Shown: positions 16,447 to 26,993, counted from the stretch's first letter. The stretch is DNA of 32,562 bases from an uncultured Bacteroides sp. (GCA_905197435.1 CAJJYX010000011.1:1-32562); one strand, 5' to 3'. The notes: generated by a model not told the origin, from the sequence alone. Numbers and translations are program-made.

Positions 16447-17784
16447 TTATTTTGCATTTGCCTTCAGCTTTTTCAGATACTCCGAAGGTATGCAGCCGAA
16501 TTCCTCCTTGAAGCATTGACGGAAGTAGAACAGATTATTGATGCCTACCTTGAAAGCTATTTCCGAGATGTTGTATTTACCTTCCAACAGATATTGCTCG
16601 GCATACTTCATCCTTATTTTGCGGACATATTCATTGGTGGAAAGTCCGGTAAGGGCTTTCATCTTACGGTAGAGCGTGGAGCTGCTCATGCACATCTTGT
16701 CCGAGAGGTAACCGATGTCTATTTTATCTGAAGACAGCCGTTCCTCTATCAGTAGGTTTATTTTCCGGATGAACTCGTTGTCCAGTTTATTGAGTGATTC
16801 CGTGACGACGGCTGCTTTGTCGTTGATGGCGGCATTGACGCTGAAATGCTTTGCCAGGTTGCGCCGTGACTGGAGCAGGTTCTCTATGCGGCTGTGCAGC
16901 AGGCTGGCGCTGAACGGCTTGGTAAGGTAGGAGTCTGCACCTACTTGGTAGCCTTCCTCTTTGTCGCGCAGTGAATCTTTGGCTGTCAGCAGTATGATGG
17001 GTATGTGGCTGGTACGCACATCTTTCTTCAGTTCGCGGCACATTTCGTTGCCGTCCATCACCGGCATCATGATGTCACTGACGATGATGTCCGGTATTTC
17101 CTTCAGAGCACTATCCATGCCCAGTTTCCCGTTGGCGGCAGTTTTTACTTCAAAGTTCTCGGAAAAGGACTCGGCTATATAGTCACTGATGTCCGGATTG
17201 TCTTCCACTATCAGCAGTATGGGCTTGTCGCTGGATGGCGTTTCATTGGCTTGTGCTTCTTCTGCATGCTGGGGGATGTTTTCCTTTTCTTGCGAATCGG
17301 CATGCAACGCATGCGGGTAAGTATTGTCGGTGAGCAGGCTGACACAGAAAGTGCTGCCTTGGTTGGGGGCACTTTCTACGCATATCTCTCCTTCGTGCAG
17401 GGCGACGAGGTTCTTCACCAGTGAAAGTCCGATGCCGGTGCCCGAAGCCTGGTGCTTGCCGCCTTCCTGATAGTAACGGTCGAATATGTGGGACAGGGCT
17501 TCAGGTTTGATGCCGTAGCCTGTGTCGCTGATCCGGATTTCCGTATAGTTCACTTCGGCACGCTTCACCTGCCGGATGCTTATGGTGATGCTGCCTTTTT
17601 CCGTATACTTCAGGGCATTGGATATCAGATTGTCCAGGATGGTATGGATAATTTCCATGTCGAAGTATATAGATATATGCTCGTCCTCCACCATCAGCCG
17701 GATGTCGACGGCTGGCTTTCGGTTCAGTTCCTTGTACTTCAGGCCAATCTCTCGGATAAGTGGTACGAGGTTGTCCCGGCTCAC
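16447..17784 (-). pseudogene. Hybrid two-component regulator, C-terminal piece (ATPase, receiver, AraC HTH)
   Basis: 445 residues readable from a GTG at 17784. The order is a histidine-kinase ATPase domain (N box DNLISNALKYT, ISDTGYGI, GTGIGLSLVK), then a receiver domain (ILLIVEDNPD, phosphoacceptor Asp in VSDIMMPVMDG, conserved LLTAKD and LTKPF), and last an AraC-type DNA-binding domain (LSDKMCMSSSTLYRKMKAL, ISEIAFKVGINNLFYFRQCFKEEFG). In an intact HTCS this is the cytoplasmic half of one polypeptide. In-frame codons upstream of the GTG read KTETQNKKLCV, the expected HTCS continuation, which shows that the reading frame was lost just before. The GTG overlaps the stop of the N-terminal piece as GTGA, so translation by coupling is possible. 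It would act on the divergent operon at 20697. Confidence 0.85.
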
Positions 17785-20492
17785 GCAGAGTTTCTTGTTC
17801 TGTGTCTCGGTCTTTCCAGTATCTGGTTGATGAGGTTCAGCAACCGGATGGCGCTTTGGTGGATGACGGATATCTTCTGTGCGTCCTTGGTGGATAGTGT
17901 CTCGCTTTTCTGTATGTCTTCCAGCGGACCCAGTATCAGCGTCAGCGGGGTGCGCAGTTCATGGGTGATGTTGGTGTAGAAGCGCAGGCGCTCGTTGTTC
18001 AGTTCCTGCTCGTGTTTGTGGCTTTGCTTCTCCAGCTGATACAGCGCTTCAGCATCCAATCTTTTCTTGTAGGCATAGAATATGGAGAAAAGGATGGTAA
18101 GGGACAGCAGGATATAGAATGATTTTGCCCACCAAGTGAGCCAAAGGGGTGGGGCGATGCGGATGTCCAGCGAGGTGGCCTCGTCCGACCATTCTTGGTT
18201 GCGCATCCGTGTTTTCACCTGGAACTGGTATTTTCCGGGAGGAAGATTGCGGAAGGTGACATTGTTGGGGTCTGTAAGCGTATACCAGGAGTTCTCGAGT
18301 CCTTTCAGCATATAGGCATATTCCACTTGGTTGACCAGCGCATAGTTCTGGATGTTGAACCGGATGCTGAAACTATTCTGTGTATATTTCAACTGTATGC
18401 TCTTCTGCCCGTTTAGAGCAATGGTATTTTGTCCCTTTTCCGGCTTGTTCAGCGGGTCTGTAATTTCAATGTTGGTGATGAATGCGGGCGGTGACTTGCG
18501 TTCCTGCAACACAATTTCCGGGTTGAAGCAGCATAGACCGTTTATGGAGCCGAAGTAAAAGTTTCCGTCTTGCCCGTAGGCTACGCTGCCCCGGCTGAAG
18601 CTCCCCATGGGGAGGTTGTCGTGATGGTCGTAGTTATAGAAAATGTCTTTGTTGTCCACAAGGCAACTGATACCTTTGTTGGTGCTCACCCAAATATTGC
18701 CTGTCTTGTCCTCACTGATGGCTTGTATGTGGGTATTTGCCAGTCCGCTTTCACGCTGGTATACTTTGTAGTTGCTGTCTGTCAGTGAGGGGAAGCACAC
18801 CAGACCTTCACCCGTAGCCACCCACAATCTCTTTCTGCTGTCTTCGTAGAGGGCATTGATGGTATTTGAAGGAAACTTGGCCAGGACGTTGAAGAGCCGG
18901 ATACTTTGGAGTTGGGAGTCATAGAGCCCCAGGCCTCCCCCGAAAAAGCCTACCCATACTTGCTCTTCGGAATCCTTGAGTACACAGCGGGCCAGATTGT
19001 TTTCCAGGTTGTAGTGTGCCTTGATTGTTTTGCTGTCGCCATCTATAAGGTATACACCTTCGCTGGTCCCGACCCAAATGTTTCCCTGCTTGTCTTCATG
19101 AAAGGAGCGTACGTCAGTGCGTGACTTGTCTTCGGAGAGAATCTGCCGGAAGTTTTGGCTTCTGGGGTTGTAGTAGGCTATTCCTCCATAAAAAAGTCCG
19201 AACCATAATCTTCCTTTCGAGTCGCATAAGGCTGCTTGTATCGTATTGCTTCTGATTTTCTTGTTTTCAGCATTGTATATAGCTGTCCGCTTTCCTTTGT
19301 TGAATACGTTGATTCCTCCTCCATCTGTTCCTATCCAGAGGTTACCGGCTTTGTCCATACAGATGCCGGAGGCTATTTTGCTGTTCAGGCTGTTGTTGGC
19401 GGATGGAAAAGGAGAATATTTATAAGTGTTGAAAAGTGCCGGTTCGCGCTTTATGAAGTTGATGCCGCCTCCCCAGGAACCTGCCCATACATTACCGAAG
19501 GAGTCCTGAACCAGGCAGCGGATACTGGAATTGGACAATCCGTATTCGTTGTCTCCCTCTCGGATGGATAGTGAATGAATCCGGTTTGACGAACGGAAAA
19601 GTTGCTGTGACAAATCCACTACGGCAATGCCGCCAAACTCCATAGCAATCCAGAGCCTGTTGTCATCCAGTTGACGTATGTCATATACACGGTGTGAAAT
19701 GCAGTTCGTGCTGTCATCGAAAGGAATGAAGTTTTCTGCCTCCGGGTTGAACAGCACTACTCCTCTGTCGGTTCCTATCCAGATGTTCCCACTTTTGTCT
19801 TTGTAGACACATGTCACTTCGTTACCGGGCAGGCTGTTTGGATTTTGAGGTTCATGTACAAAGTTCTTAATCGTTTTGTCTTTTAAGGAAAGTATGCTGA
19901 AGCCCCGGTCCACATGCCCGATATAAAGGAGGTCGTTGTCTCCGTCTATGGCAGACCAGATGTGGTTACTTGCAAAACCTGCCACGGTTTCGGTATTGTA
20001 ATGGGTGAATTTGCCGGTCTGCTTGTCAAAGTACTCCACACCTTTCCAATAAGTACAAACCCAGAGGTTGCCGTCGGAGGCGGCAATGATTTTGGTAATG
20101 TCATCCGTAATCAGGCTTTCCGGGTCGTTCTCGTCGTGCCTGTAAGTGATGAATGAATCGTCGGCATAATTATATGCATTGATTCCGGCACGTTGGGTCC
20201 CTATCCATAGGATGGAGTCAATGGGATCGTCCAGCAGGCAGTTCAACTCATTGCCGGTGATACTTTGTTTGCCGGTCATCTCCTCTTTATAATAGGCAAG
20301 GAAACGTATTCCGTCAAACTTGTTCAATCCTTCTTCTGTGGCAAACCATAGAGAGCCCCGTTTGTCTTGTGCTATGCTTACAACGTGGTTGTTGGACAGC
20401 CCTTCACGGATGCTCAGATGTTTTATGATATATGGTTGTGCGGATAGTAGGAGTGGCAGACATAGGAAAAAGGGAAGCAGTATCTTCTTCAT
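17781..20492 (-). pseudogene. Hybrid two-component regulator, N-terminal sensor piece, frameshifted in the kinase domain
   Basis: 903 residues from the ATG at 20492 (signal peptide MKKILLPFFLCLPLLLSAQ); in-frame ATGs at 20510 and 20522 lie at or upstream of the predicted transcription start. The periplasmic part has about 14 Reg_prop beta-propeller repeats (for example LWFATEEGLNKFDG, NIWIGTDRGVVLFN, NLWIGTDGGGINVFN, NIWVGTSEGVYLID), enough for two seven-bladed propellers. A Y_Y_Y domain, one membrane segment (FYILLSLTILFSIFYAY) and the kinase dimerisation domain with phosphoacceptor His in NITHELRTPLTL follow. After NLINQILE the frame shifts and ends ten residues later. Homologues normally continue LEFRKTE; here 8 bases stand where 15 are expected, fitting a 7-base deletion near 17804-17811. 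The intact protein would be about 1,350 residues. Confidence 0.88.
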
Positions 20493-20519
20493 AATGAGTC
20501 GTTTTTTCATTGCGTAGGT

Positions 20520-20527
20520 CAAAAGTA
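20520..20527 (-). promoter_or_regulatory. Putative -7 box for the HTCS gene
   Basis: On the minus strand this reads TACTTTTG (TAnnTTTG). Transcription would start near 20513, giving a leader of about 20 bases before the ATG at 20492. Confidence 0.45.
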
Positions 20528-20550
20528 TGAATAAAATCTTTAGATGATAT

Positions 20551-20600
20551 GCACAAATCGTGCATTGACAGATTTGTATGCCTTCTCTGCAAGATTTGTA
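20551..20600. promoter_or_regulatory. Candidate HTCS operator: repeated GATTTGT elements
   Basis: AGATTTGTA occurs at 20570-20578 and again at 20592-20600, exactly 22 bases apart (about two helical turns). An inverted copy of the core, ACAAATC, is at 20553-20559, inside a small dyad GCAC-AAATC-GTGC (20551-20563). The cluster lies between the two outward-facing -7 boxes, where an AraC-type HTCS output domain would bind. The assignment is inferred from position and repetition only. Confidence 0.45.
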
Positions 20601-20624
20601 CAGCTATTGAAATGGAAATAGGCA

Positions 20625-20632
20625 TAAGTTTG
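20625..20632 (+). promoter_or_regulatory. Putative -7 box for the plus-strand glycan operon
   Basis: TAAGTTTG matches TAnnTTTG, starts 24 bases after the last GATTTGT element, and gives a leader of about 58 bases before the ATG at 20697. A -33 TTTG is not at normal spacing, as is common at activator-dependent promoters. Confidence 0.45.
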
Positions 20633-20696
20633 CATCCTCGATTATTAAGAATCGGAGCAAAGTGTACTTTTTTGTTTAACTTTAATAATAATATTT

Positions 20697-22199
20697 ATGA
20701 AGAAGCATTTCTTTAGCGCCACTTTCTTGGCGTTGTTATCGCTGGCTTTATGGACTACCGGATGTAGTGACGACGACGGATACCCTGATGTAGATGGGCA
20801 GAGTCCGACAATGGCGTTGGTGACGGATCATATTGAATCCGGTGCCGGCCATCGGTTTACCATCGAAGGTTCTTTAGCCGACAAGGATGGAATTGTATCC
20901 GTCAATCTGCAATGTGCGGACCTTTATTTGAACAAGACCATCGACTTGATAGAAATCTATGGCGCTCCTCAGACAGAGTATGAGTTGAGTTACTATTACG
21001 ACATCAAAAGAGATGAGATTGGCGAGCGTTTCACGGTGAAGGTGACGGTGACCGATGTCGGTGGGCGTAGCGTCTCGCAGGATGTACTGGTGACAATGGA
21101 CGGTGACTTTGCAAAGCCGGTTTTCACGGTGGCTCCCGACAAAGAAGTAACCGTACTGATGAAGAGCGAGACAAAGTACAAACTCAGCTTTACGGTGACA
21201 GACGACCGTATACTGGATTATGTTATCATCGACATTCCTGGTATCGACGGATTTGACAAACGCCGTGTGGATGCTGCCGACGGGCAAAGCACTTTGACTT
21301 TTACCGAGAAGATAGCCCTGCCGAACGAGGTGAAGAGCTACAACGTGACCCTTACAGCCGTTGATGCAAGGGAAAATGAAACAGTCACAACGTGTGTGCT
21401 CAAGGTGTCCGAAATGCCCGACTTCTCCAAGATGTATCTGGCAGATGTGGCTACGGCAGAGGAACTGAACAGTGACGTATTCGGTGTACCGATGGTAATC
21501 ACTCATACGGCTCCCTATCAGTATAAAGCCAACTATTATAATCAGAAAGCCGGTACCGGAATTTTCTTCTTGCCACAGAAGAGCGATTTCACTCCGATCT
21601 GCTTCGGACTGGATCCGGAAGACAGTAGCAAACTGACGGACGACCCGGAATCGGCCAAACCGATTGTATTGGAACAGGCGAACGTTTACTACGAGATTAC
21701 ATTCGATGTGAAGGAAGGCAGCTATGCCGTGAAAACGTACTCAATCGCTGAAGCCATTGACCCGGTGCCGCATGAATTCGGTTCAATCAGCTTTGATACG
21801 TGGGGAGACGGTGGCTCTTGGTTGCAAGAGTTCTATTTCGGTTATATGACGAGCGGTCCGAAAGAAATCCAGCGCTTTACGCAGGATACCACGAATCCGC
21901 ATCTCTACACATTGGAAACTCCTCTGTTCCTGGAGGCCGGCACAACGATGAACTTTGTGATACACAACTGGCATCATGACGGCTGGTGGAACTATTGTAC
22001 CTGGCGTGCCGATGATGCAGCCAATCCTGAAATCATGGGCTATTACGGAAATGTAGTCAACCCTGAATGGAGAGAGAAAGTGGAACCGAAAAACTGGGTA
22101 GGGGATAACTGGGTGAAACCGGCTGTCAATGTCACCGGTAATTATAAACTGGTATTTGATGCCCATTTGGGACGTGCAAAGTTAGTCCCTGCCAATTAA
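20697..22199 (+). CDS. Surface glycan-binding lipoprotein (SusE/F-like), first gene of the plus-strand locus
   Basis: 500 residues. A signal peptide ends in a lipobox WTTGC (Cys23) followed by SDDDG, the acidic context typical of surface-exposed Bacteroides lipoproteins. Two Ig/PKD-like beta-sandwich domains occupy about 35-240 (RFTIEGSLADKDGIVSVNLQ, KLSFTVTDDRILDYVIIDI, YNVTLTAVDARENETV). After VSEMPDFSKMYLADVA the C-terminal half, about 245-500, resembles SusE/F-type binding domains and carries clustered aromatics (SFDTWGDGGSW, HNWHHDGWWNYCTW, NWVGDNWVKP). No catalytic motif was seen, so ligand capture at the cell surface is the likely role. Its place in front of susC, rather than after susD, is less usual. 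susC follows after 23 bases. Confidence 0.75.
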   Translation: MKKHFFSATFLALLSLALWTTGCSDDDGYPDVDGQSPTMALVTDHIESGAGHRFTIEGSLADKDGIVSVNLQCADLYLNKTIDLIEIYGAPQTEYELSYYYDIKRDEIGERFTVKVTVTDVGGRSVSQDVLVTMDGDFAKPVFTVAPDKEVTVLMKSETKYKLSFTVTDDRILDYVIIDIPGIDGFDKRRVDAADGQSTLTFTEKIALPNEVKSYNVTLTAVDARENETVTTCVLKVSEMPDFSKMYLADVATAEELNSDVFGVPMVITHTAPYQYKANYYNQKAGTGIFFLPQKSDFTPICFGLDPEDSSKLTDDPESAKPIVLEQANVYYEITFDVKEGSYAVKTYSIAEAIDPVPHEFGSISFDTWGDGGSWLQEFYFGYMTSGPKEIQRFTQDTTNPHLYTLETPLFLEAGTTMNFVIHNWHHDGWWNYCTWRADDAANPEIMGYYGNVVNPEWREKVEPKNWVGDNWVKPAVNVTGNYKLVFDAHLGRAKLVPAN

Positions 22200-22222
22200 T
22201 AAGTAACATTAGACTGAACAAT

Positions 22223-25200
22223 ATGAAAAAGCAAATATTATTATTGTGTCTGGCATTGATTAGCCTTTGCGGCTACGCCCAGACCACAGTGAAGGGTGTT
22301 GTGACTTCAGCCTCCGACAAGGAGCCGCTGATTGGTGCGACGGTACAGATAAAGGGTACCGGTACAGGTACCATTACCGGTATAGACGGTGACTATTCAA
22401 TAGCAAATGTGCCGTCCAATGCTGTACTTGTATTTTCTACCATCGGTTATGAGGCGCAAGAGATACCTGTTGGCGGACGGACGGTTATCAACGTAGTATT
22501 GAAAGAGGCTACAGAGTTGCTGGACGAAGTGGTGGTTATCGGTTACGGTACGGTGAAGAAGAGTGACCTGACAAGCTCCATCTCTACCGTGAGGGGTGAG
22601 CAAATCACAGAAACAGTGACCGGCAATGCCATGGATGCCTTGCAGGGCAAGGTAAACGGTGTGCAGGTGATTGGCGGTGGTGGTCCGGGTGCCACTCCGA
22701 AAGTTATGATTCGTGGTGTCACTACGGTAAATAAGACAGCCCCTCTTTATGTGGTAGACGGTATGCCGGTCGGGGATAATATCAATTTCTTGAATAGCAA
22801 CGATATCAAGTCCATGGAAGTATTGAAAGATGCTTCGGCCGCTGCCATCTATGGTACGCGCGCTTCTAACGGCGTTATTTTGATTACGACCAAAAGAGGT
22901 ATCGCAGGGAAAACAAATATCAGCTTTAGTGCTTCTGCCGGATTCCAGACGATAGCCAAACCTTCTGTTGCAGGGGTGGCCGAATATAAGGAGGTCTTCA
23001 ATACACGCTTCACCAATGATGGAACTCAACAGTCCCAGTGGAACGATACCGGTGCGACTGTCAATCCGGGTGGTACAGACTGGTGGAACGAAGTGGTGAA
23101 CAAGACTGCTTTGGTGCAGAATTATTCACTCGGCGTATCCGGAGGTTCGGACAAGTTGGTTTATAGTCTTAGTCTGGGTTATTTCCGCAATAATTCACAG
23201 TATGATTATGGTTATTGGGACAAGCTGAACATTCGACTCAATACGGAATACACATTCAACAAGTATGTGAAGATGGGTTTTGATGTTGCTCCGCGTATGG
23301 AATCGTGGGATGATACTCCCAATTTGTTCTCTGCTGCCATGTCCATGGATCCTACTACTCCCGTTTTCAAACCGGAAGACCAGTGGGGAGATAATGAATT
23401 CAATAATTACCAGCGCTCTTACAATAATCAGGAATGGAACCCGGTGGCAAATGTGGCTCGTCAGAATGGCCATTCACGCGAGATGGGAGCTATCTTGAAC
23501 AGTTACTTGCAGGTGAATCCGATTCAGAAGTTGACTCTGCGCACTCAGTTTGCAGCCAATGCACATTATCGCCGTTCAGACGGTTTTACACCGGAATTTT
23601 ATATCAATGCTTTGGAGCAGTCTACGTTGAGCAATGTTTCCCGCCAGTCTCAAGAATGGCTCGACTGGAACTGGACGAATACGGTTACATATATGGATAC
23701 CTTTGCCGAAAAGCATAGTATTAATGTAATGGCAGGTTTTACCGCTGAGCGGAGTGCTTGGTTCAACACCAAGGCTTCACGTGATGATGTCCCCAACAAC
23801 ATGGACCTCTTGCATGAAGTGAATGCCGGTACGACCAATCAGAAGGGAGAGGGTGAAACTTCTTATAATTCGTTGATTTCTTATCTGGGACGTGTGATGT
23901 ATAATTACAATGACCGTTATTATCTGACAGCCTCTTTGCGTGTGGATGGCTCTTCACGTTTCCCCGTTGGAAATAAATATGCCCTCTTCCCTGCCGTATC
24001 AGCCTCCTGGCGTATTATAAACGAAGGCTTTATGAAAGAACAGCAAGTCTTCGACAATTTGAAGTTGCGCGGCGGCTGGGGACGTGTCGGAAATCAAGGC
24101 ATCAGCAACGATGCAACTTTGACTTTGCTTGGACAAGCCGATTATGTGCTTGGTGCAAATCCCAATCGTGTGACTGGTACTATGGTATCAAATGTCGGTA
24201 ACAATACGCTGATGTGGGAAACTGTGGAAGATTGGAACGTAGGTGTAGATATGTCATTTATAGGCTCTCGCCTGGATGTAACTTTCGAGTACTTCCAGAA
24301 GAAGTCCAAAGACATGCTTTATGAGAAGCAGAATCTATTTGCCATCGGTTACCCGAGTTGGAACAGTAAGGTTTGGATGAATATCGGTAGCATGAAAGCA
24401 AGTGGCTGGGAATTGAGTTTGAATTGGCATGACCAGATAGCCAAGGACTTCAAGTATAATGTAGGAGTGAACCTTTCTACTGTAAAAAACAAAGCTGTGA
24501 AGTTCTCCGGTGATGGTCCTGTATTGACCGGAGGGTTCAATGGCGACCAGATTATTCGTAACGAAGACGGTGGCTTGATTTCCCGTTTCTATGGCTATGT
24601 GGCAGACGGCATTTTCCAGAACTGGGATGAGGTATATGCCCATACCAATGAAAACGGGAAATTGGTGCAAGACAAGGCAAAACCGGGTGACATCCGTTTC
24701 AAGGATTTGAATCATGACGGTACGTTGGATGAAAAAGACAAAACTTGGATAGGTAATCCTTACCCCGACCTGATGCTTGGCCTGAACTTGAGCTTCGCCT
24801 ATAAGAGCATTGACTTTACGGCCAATTTTTACGGTACGTTCGGAAATGACATCTTTAACAAAACCAAAGGGATGTATTCCGGTGTGGGAGGACAGAATGT
24901 CTGGGCTGGCACCTTGCAGAAGGCATGGCACGGCGAAGGAACAAGCAGTGACATTCCGCAATTATCCTATGCCGATTTGAACTTGAACTATAGCAGGGTA
25001 TCCAGCTTCTTTGTAGAAGACGGTTCATATATGCGCTGCAAGCTGTTGCAATTGGGGTATACGCTTCCCAAAAAACTGGTTGGCGGAGCAGACTTGCGCA
25101 TTTCGTTCTCTGCACAGAACCCATTTACTATTACCGGCTATTCCGGCATGGACCCCGAACGCCCGTTGATGGATGGCAGTGTGATTGAAACAGGCATCGA

Positions 25201-25258
25201 CGGAATTGCTTATCCGAATCCGCGTACTTTCTTGTTTGGCATTGACTTTAAATTTTAA
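22223..25258 (+). CDS. SusC/RagA-family TonB-linked outer-membrane transporter (plus-strand locus)
   Basis: 1011 residues. A signal peptide (MKKQILLLCLALISL, ending CGYAQ) is followed by a carboxypeptidase-regulatory-like domain (VKGVVTSASDKEPLIGATV, YSIANVPSNAVLVFSTIGYE), the TonB-box region LDEVVVIGYGTVKKSDLTSS, and a plug with MIRGVTTVNKTAPLYVVDG and VLKDASAAAIYGTRASNGV. The barrel runs to the terminal FLFGIDFKF. It is the standard full-length type, without an STN domain. susD begins 15 bases after its stop. It should import oligosaccharides released by the GH30 lipoprotein, powered by TonB. Confidence 0.95.
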   Translation: MKKQILLLCLALISLCGYAQTTVKGVVTSASDKEPLIGATVQIKGTGTGTITGIDGDYSIANVPSNAVLVFSTIGYEAQEIPVGGRTVINVVLKEATELLDEVVVIGYGTVKKSDLTSSISTVRGEQITETVTGNAMDALQGKVNGVQVIGGGGPGATPKVMIRGVTTVNKTAPLYVVDGMPVGDNINFLNSNDIKSMEVLKDASAAAIYGTRASNGVILITTKRGIAGKTNISFSASAGFQTIAKPSVAGVAEYKEVFNTRFTNDGTQQSQWNDTGATVNPGGTDWWNEVVNKTALVQNYSLGVSGGSDKLVYSLSLGYFRNNSQYDYGYWDKLNIRLNTEYTFNKYVKMGFDVAPRMESWDDTPNLFSAAMSMDPTTPVFKPEDQWGDNEFNNYQRSYNNQEWNPVANVARQNGHSREMGAILNSYLQVNPIQKLTLRTQFAANAHYRRSDGFTPEFYINALEQSTLSNVSRQSQEWLDWNWTNTVTYMDTFAEKHSINVMAGFTAERSAWFNTKASRDDVPNNMDLLHEVNAGTTNQKGEGETSYNSLISYLGRVMYNYNDRYYLTASLRVDGSSRFPVGNKYALFPAVSASWRIINEGFMKEQQVFDNLKLRGGWGRVGNQGISNDATLTLLGQADYVLGANPNRVTGTMVSNVGNNTLMWETVEDWNVGVDMSFIGSRLDVTFEYFQKKSKDMLYEKQNLFAIGYPSWNSKVWMNIGSMKASGWELSLNWHDQIAKDFKYNVGVNLSTVKNKAVKFSGDGPVLTGGFNGDQIIRNEDGGLISRFYGYVADGIFQNWDEVYAHTNENGKLVQDKAKPGDIRFKDLNHDGTLDEKDKTWIGNPYPDLMLGLNLSFAYKSIDFTANFYGTFGNDIFNKTKGMYSGVGGQNVWAGTLQKAWHGEGTSSDIPQLSYADLNLNYSRVSSFFVEDGSYMRCKLLQLGYTLPKKLVGGADLRISFSAQNPFTITGYSGMDPERPLMDGSVIETGIDGIAYPNPRTFLFGIDFKF

Positions 25259-25272
25259 TCCGTGATACAGAT

Positions 25273-26931
25273 ATGAAACAGATATTCGTAATATTGACAT
25301 TGATTACCTCGCTGGCATTCGCTTCTTGTGATGACTTCTTGAATGAGGAAGTGCGGGGAAAGCAGAACTTGGATACTTATTTCCAGAATGAGGATGAAAT
25401 TCAGTCATTTATTACCGGTTGTTACCAAGCCATCACTTTCGGTGGATGGTGGAACATCAATACGGTATGGCTGCTCTCTGAAATGTGCAGCGATGACGGC
25501 TGGATGGGAAATACTACACAGAGCCAGAGTGACTATATTTCTTTGGCACATTATCAGGGTACGGGGCAGAGTAACGGAGCCATTTCCAATTTCTGGCAAT
25601 ATCGTTATAAAGGCATTTTGCGTTGCAATGTGGCTATTGACCGCATACCGCAGGCCACTATTTTGAACGAGGAACTGAAAAACCGTTTTATAGCCGAGGC
25701 TCACTTCTTGCGTGCTTATTTCTATTTTGAACTGGTGAGAAACTTTGGCGGTGTGCCTCTGATTACGGGATTTATGTTGCCCGAAGAAATACAAGGCATT
25801 ACTCGTTCCACCACCGAGGAGGTCTATAAGTTTATAGAGGATGACTTGAAAGCTGCCGCCGCAGTATTGCCCGAACGCAGTGAATATGCTTCCACTGAAC
25901 TGGGACGCGCCACGAGCGGTGCTGCCAGAGGAATGTTAGGCAAGGTCTACCTCTATCAGGAGAAATGGCAGGAGGCACATGATGTATTGAAAGCGGTAAT
26001 CGACTCTAAGGAGTATAAGCTGATGGAGAACTTCGGTGATGTATGGAGCGTGGACCATAATAACAATGAAGAGAGTTTGTTTGAGGTACAATACATGTAC
26101 GATGGCACGTATGCCTTGGGTGGTGCCTTGACCGTGATTACCGGTGCACGTAGCGGCCCCGGTGACGGATGGTCCTGGGGACAGCCTACCGCTAACCTTG
26201 AACAAGCCTATATCGATGCCGGTGACACGGAACGCCTTCGCTGGACTATCATCAAGACCGGATGTACAGAGATTGCCGGTGAGGATAATTTCGAAGAGTT
26301 TGTGGAGAATAGCAAGAATATGGCTCTTTACGATACTTATATCGAGAAGTATGGTTGGGATCCCGAATGCTATATTATCACCCCGTCGGAGCATAAGTCT
26401 GCACGTATCATACGCAAGTATTTTGTGCCTATCGAGAAGCGCCCGGAGGTATATAACATAGACAAGATTCCTTTGGACCACCGCATCCTGCGCTATGCCG
26501 ACGTACTGCTGATGTATGCTGAGGCTTGTAACGAACTGTCTATGGATGCCGATGCCCGTACTGCCCTCAATGAGGTGCGCAACCGCGTTGAACTGGCAGA
26601 TGTGACTGCAAGCGGCAGTGAACTCCGCAAAGCCATCCGTCAGGAGCGTCGTCTGGAACTGGCGTGGGAGCAGAACCGCCTCTATGACATCCGCCGTTGG
26701 ACTGACGATAATGGAAAGAAGATGATCAGCAACTTGATGGGTCCTGACGGGACATTTGTGAAGTGGAATACCGATGAAGCGACCCGCGATGCTCTCGAGT
26801 GGGATAACCAGGGTGAGGCAAGCGATAAAGGCCGTAGCTTTATAGAGAGCCGTGATATGGTGTTCCCCATTCCTTTGTATGAAATTACAATGTCCAATGG
26901 CACTATCGAGCAGAACCCCGGCTGGAATTAA
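25273..26931 (+). CDS. SusD/RagB-family nutrient-binding lipoprotein (plus-strand locus)
   Basis: 552 residues with signal peptide and lipobox AFASC (Cys19), followed by DDFLNEEVRGK, a typical SusD N-terminus. Family motifs include FIAEAHFLRAYFYFELVRNFGGVPLITG, the TPR-like ARGMLGKVYLYQEKWQEAHDVLKAVI, the C-terminal RQERRLELAWEQNRLYDIRRW, and the ending VFPIPLYEITMSNGTIEQNPGWN. It caps the adjacent SusC and selects the ligand. The gene is followed by a 115-base gap that holds a hairpin and a possible promoter before GH30. Confidence 0.95.
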   Translation: MKQIFVILTLITSLAFASCDDFLNEEVRGKQNLDTYFQNEDEIQSFITGCYQAITFGGWWNINTVWLLSEMCSDDGWMGNTTQSQSDYISLAHYQGTGQSNGAISNFWQYRYKGILRCNVAIDRIPQATILNEELKNRFIAEAHFLRAYFYFELVRNFGGVPLITGFMLPEEIQGITRSTTEEVYKFIEDDLKAAAAVLPERSEYASTELGRATSGAARGMLGKVYLYQEKWQEAHDVLKAVIDSKEYKLMENFGDVWSVDHNNNEESLFEVQYMYDGTYALGGALTVITGARSGPGDGWSWGQPTANLEQAYIDAGDTERLRWTIIKTGCTEIAGEDNFEEFVENSKNMALYDTYIEKYGWDPECYIITPSEHKSARIIRKYFVPIEKRPEVYNIDKIPLDHRILRYADVLLMYAEACNELSMDADARTALNEVRNRVELADVTASGSELRKAIRQERRLELAWEQNRLYDIRRWTDDNGKKMISNLMGPDGTFVKWNTDEATRDALEWDNQGEASDKGRSFIESRDMVFPIPLYEITMSNGTIEQNPGWN

Positions 26932-26985
26932 TCCTCTTTCTATCAGAAACAGACAGTTACAGGTATTATAATCAATAGGTCTTTA

Positions 26986-26993
26986 TATCTTTG
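26986..26993 (+). promoter_or_regulatory. Possible internal promoter (-7 box) ahead of GH30
   Basis: TATCTTTG matches TAnnTTTG. It overlaps the left arm of the hairpin at 26992-27025. A transcript starting near 27000 would lack that arm. No clear -33 TTTG is present. Confidence 0.35.

Noticed and set aside
17781..17820. Programmed ribosomal frameshifting at the HTCS break
   Set aside because: There is no slippery heptamer at the junction, and two conserved residues (Phe-Arg) are missing as well. A deletion explains both; frameshifting would not restore the motif.
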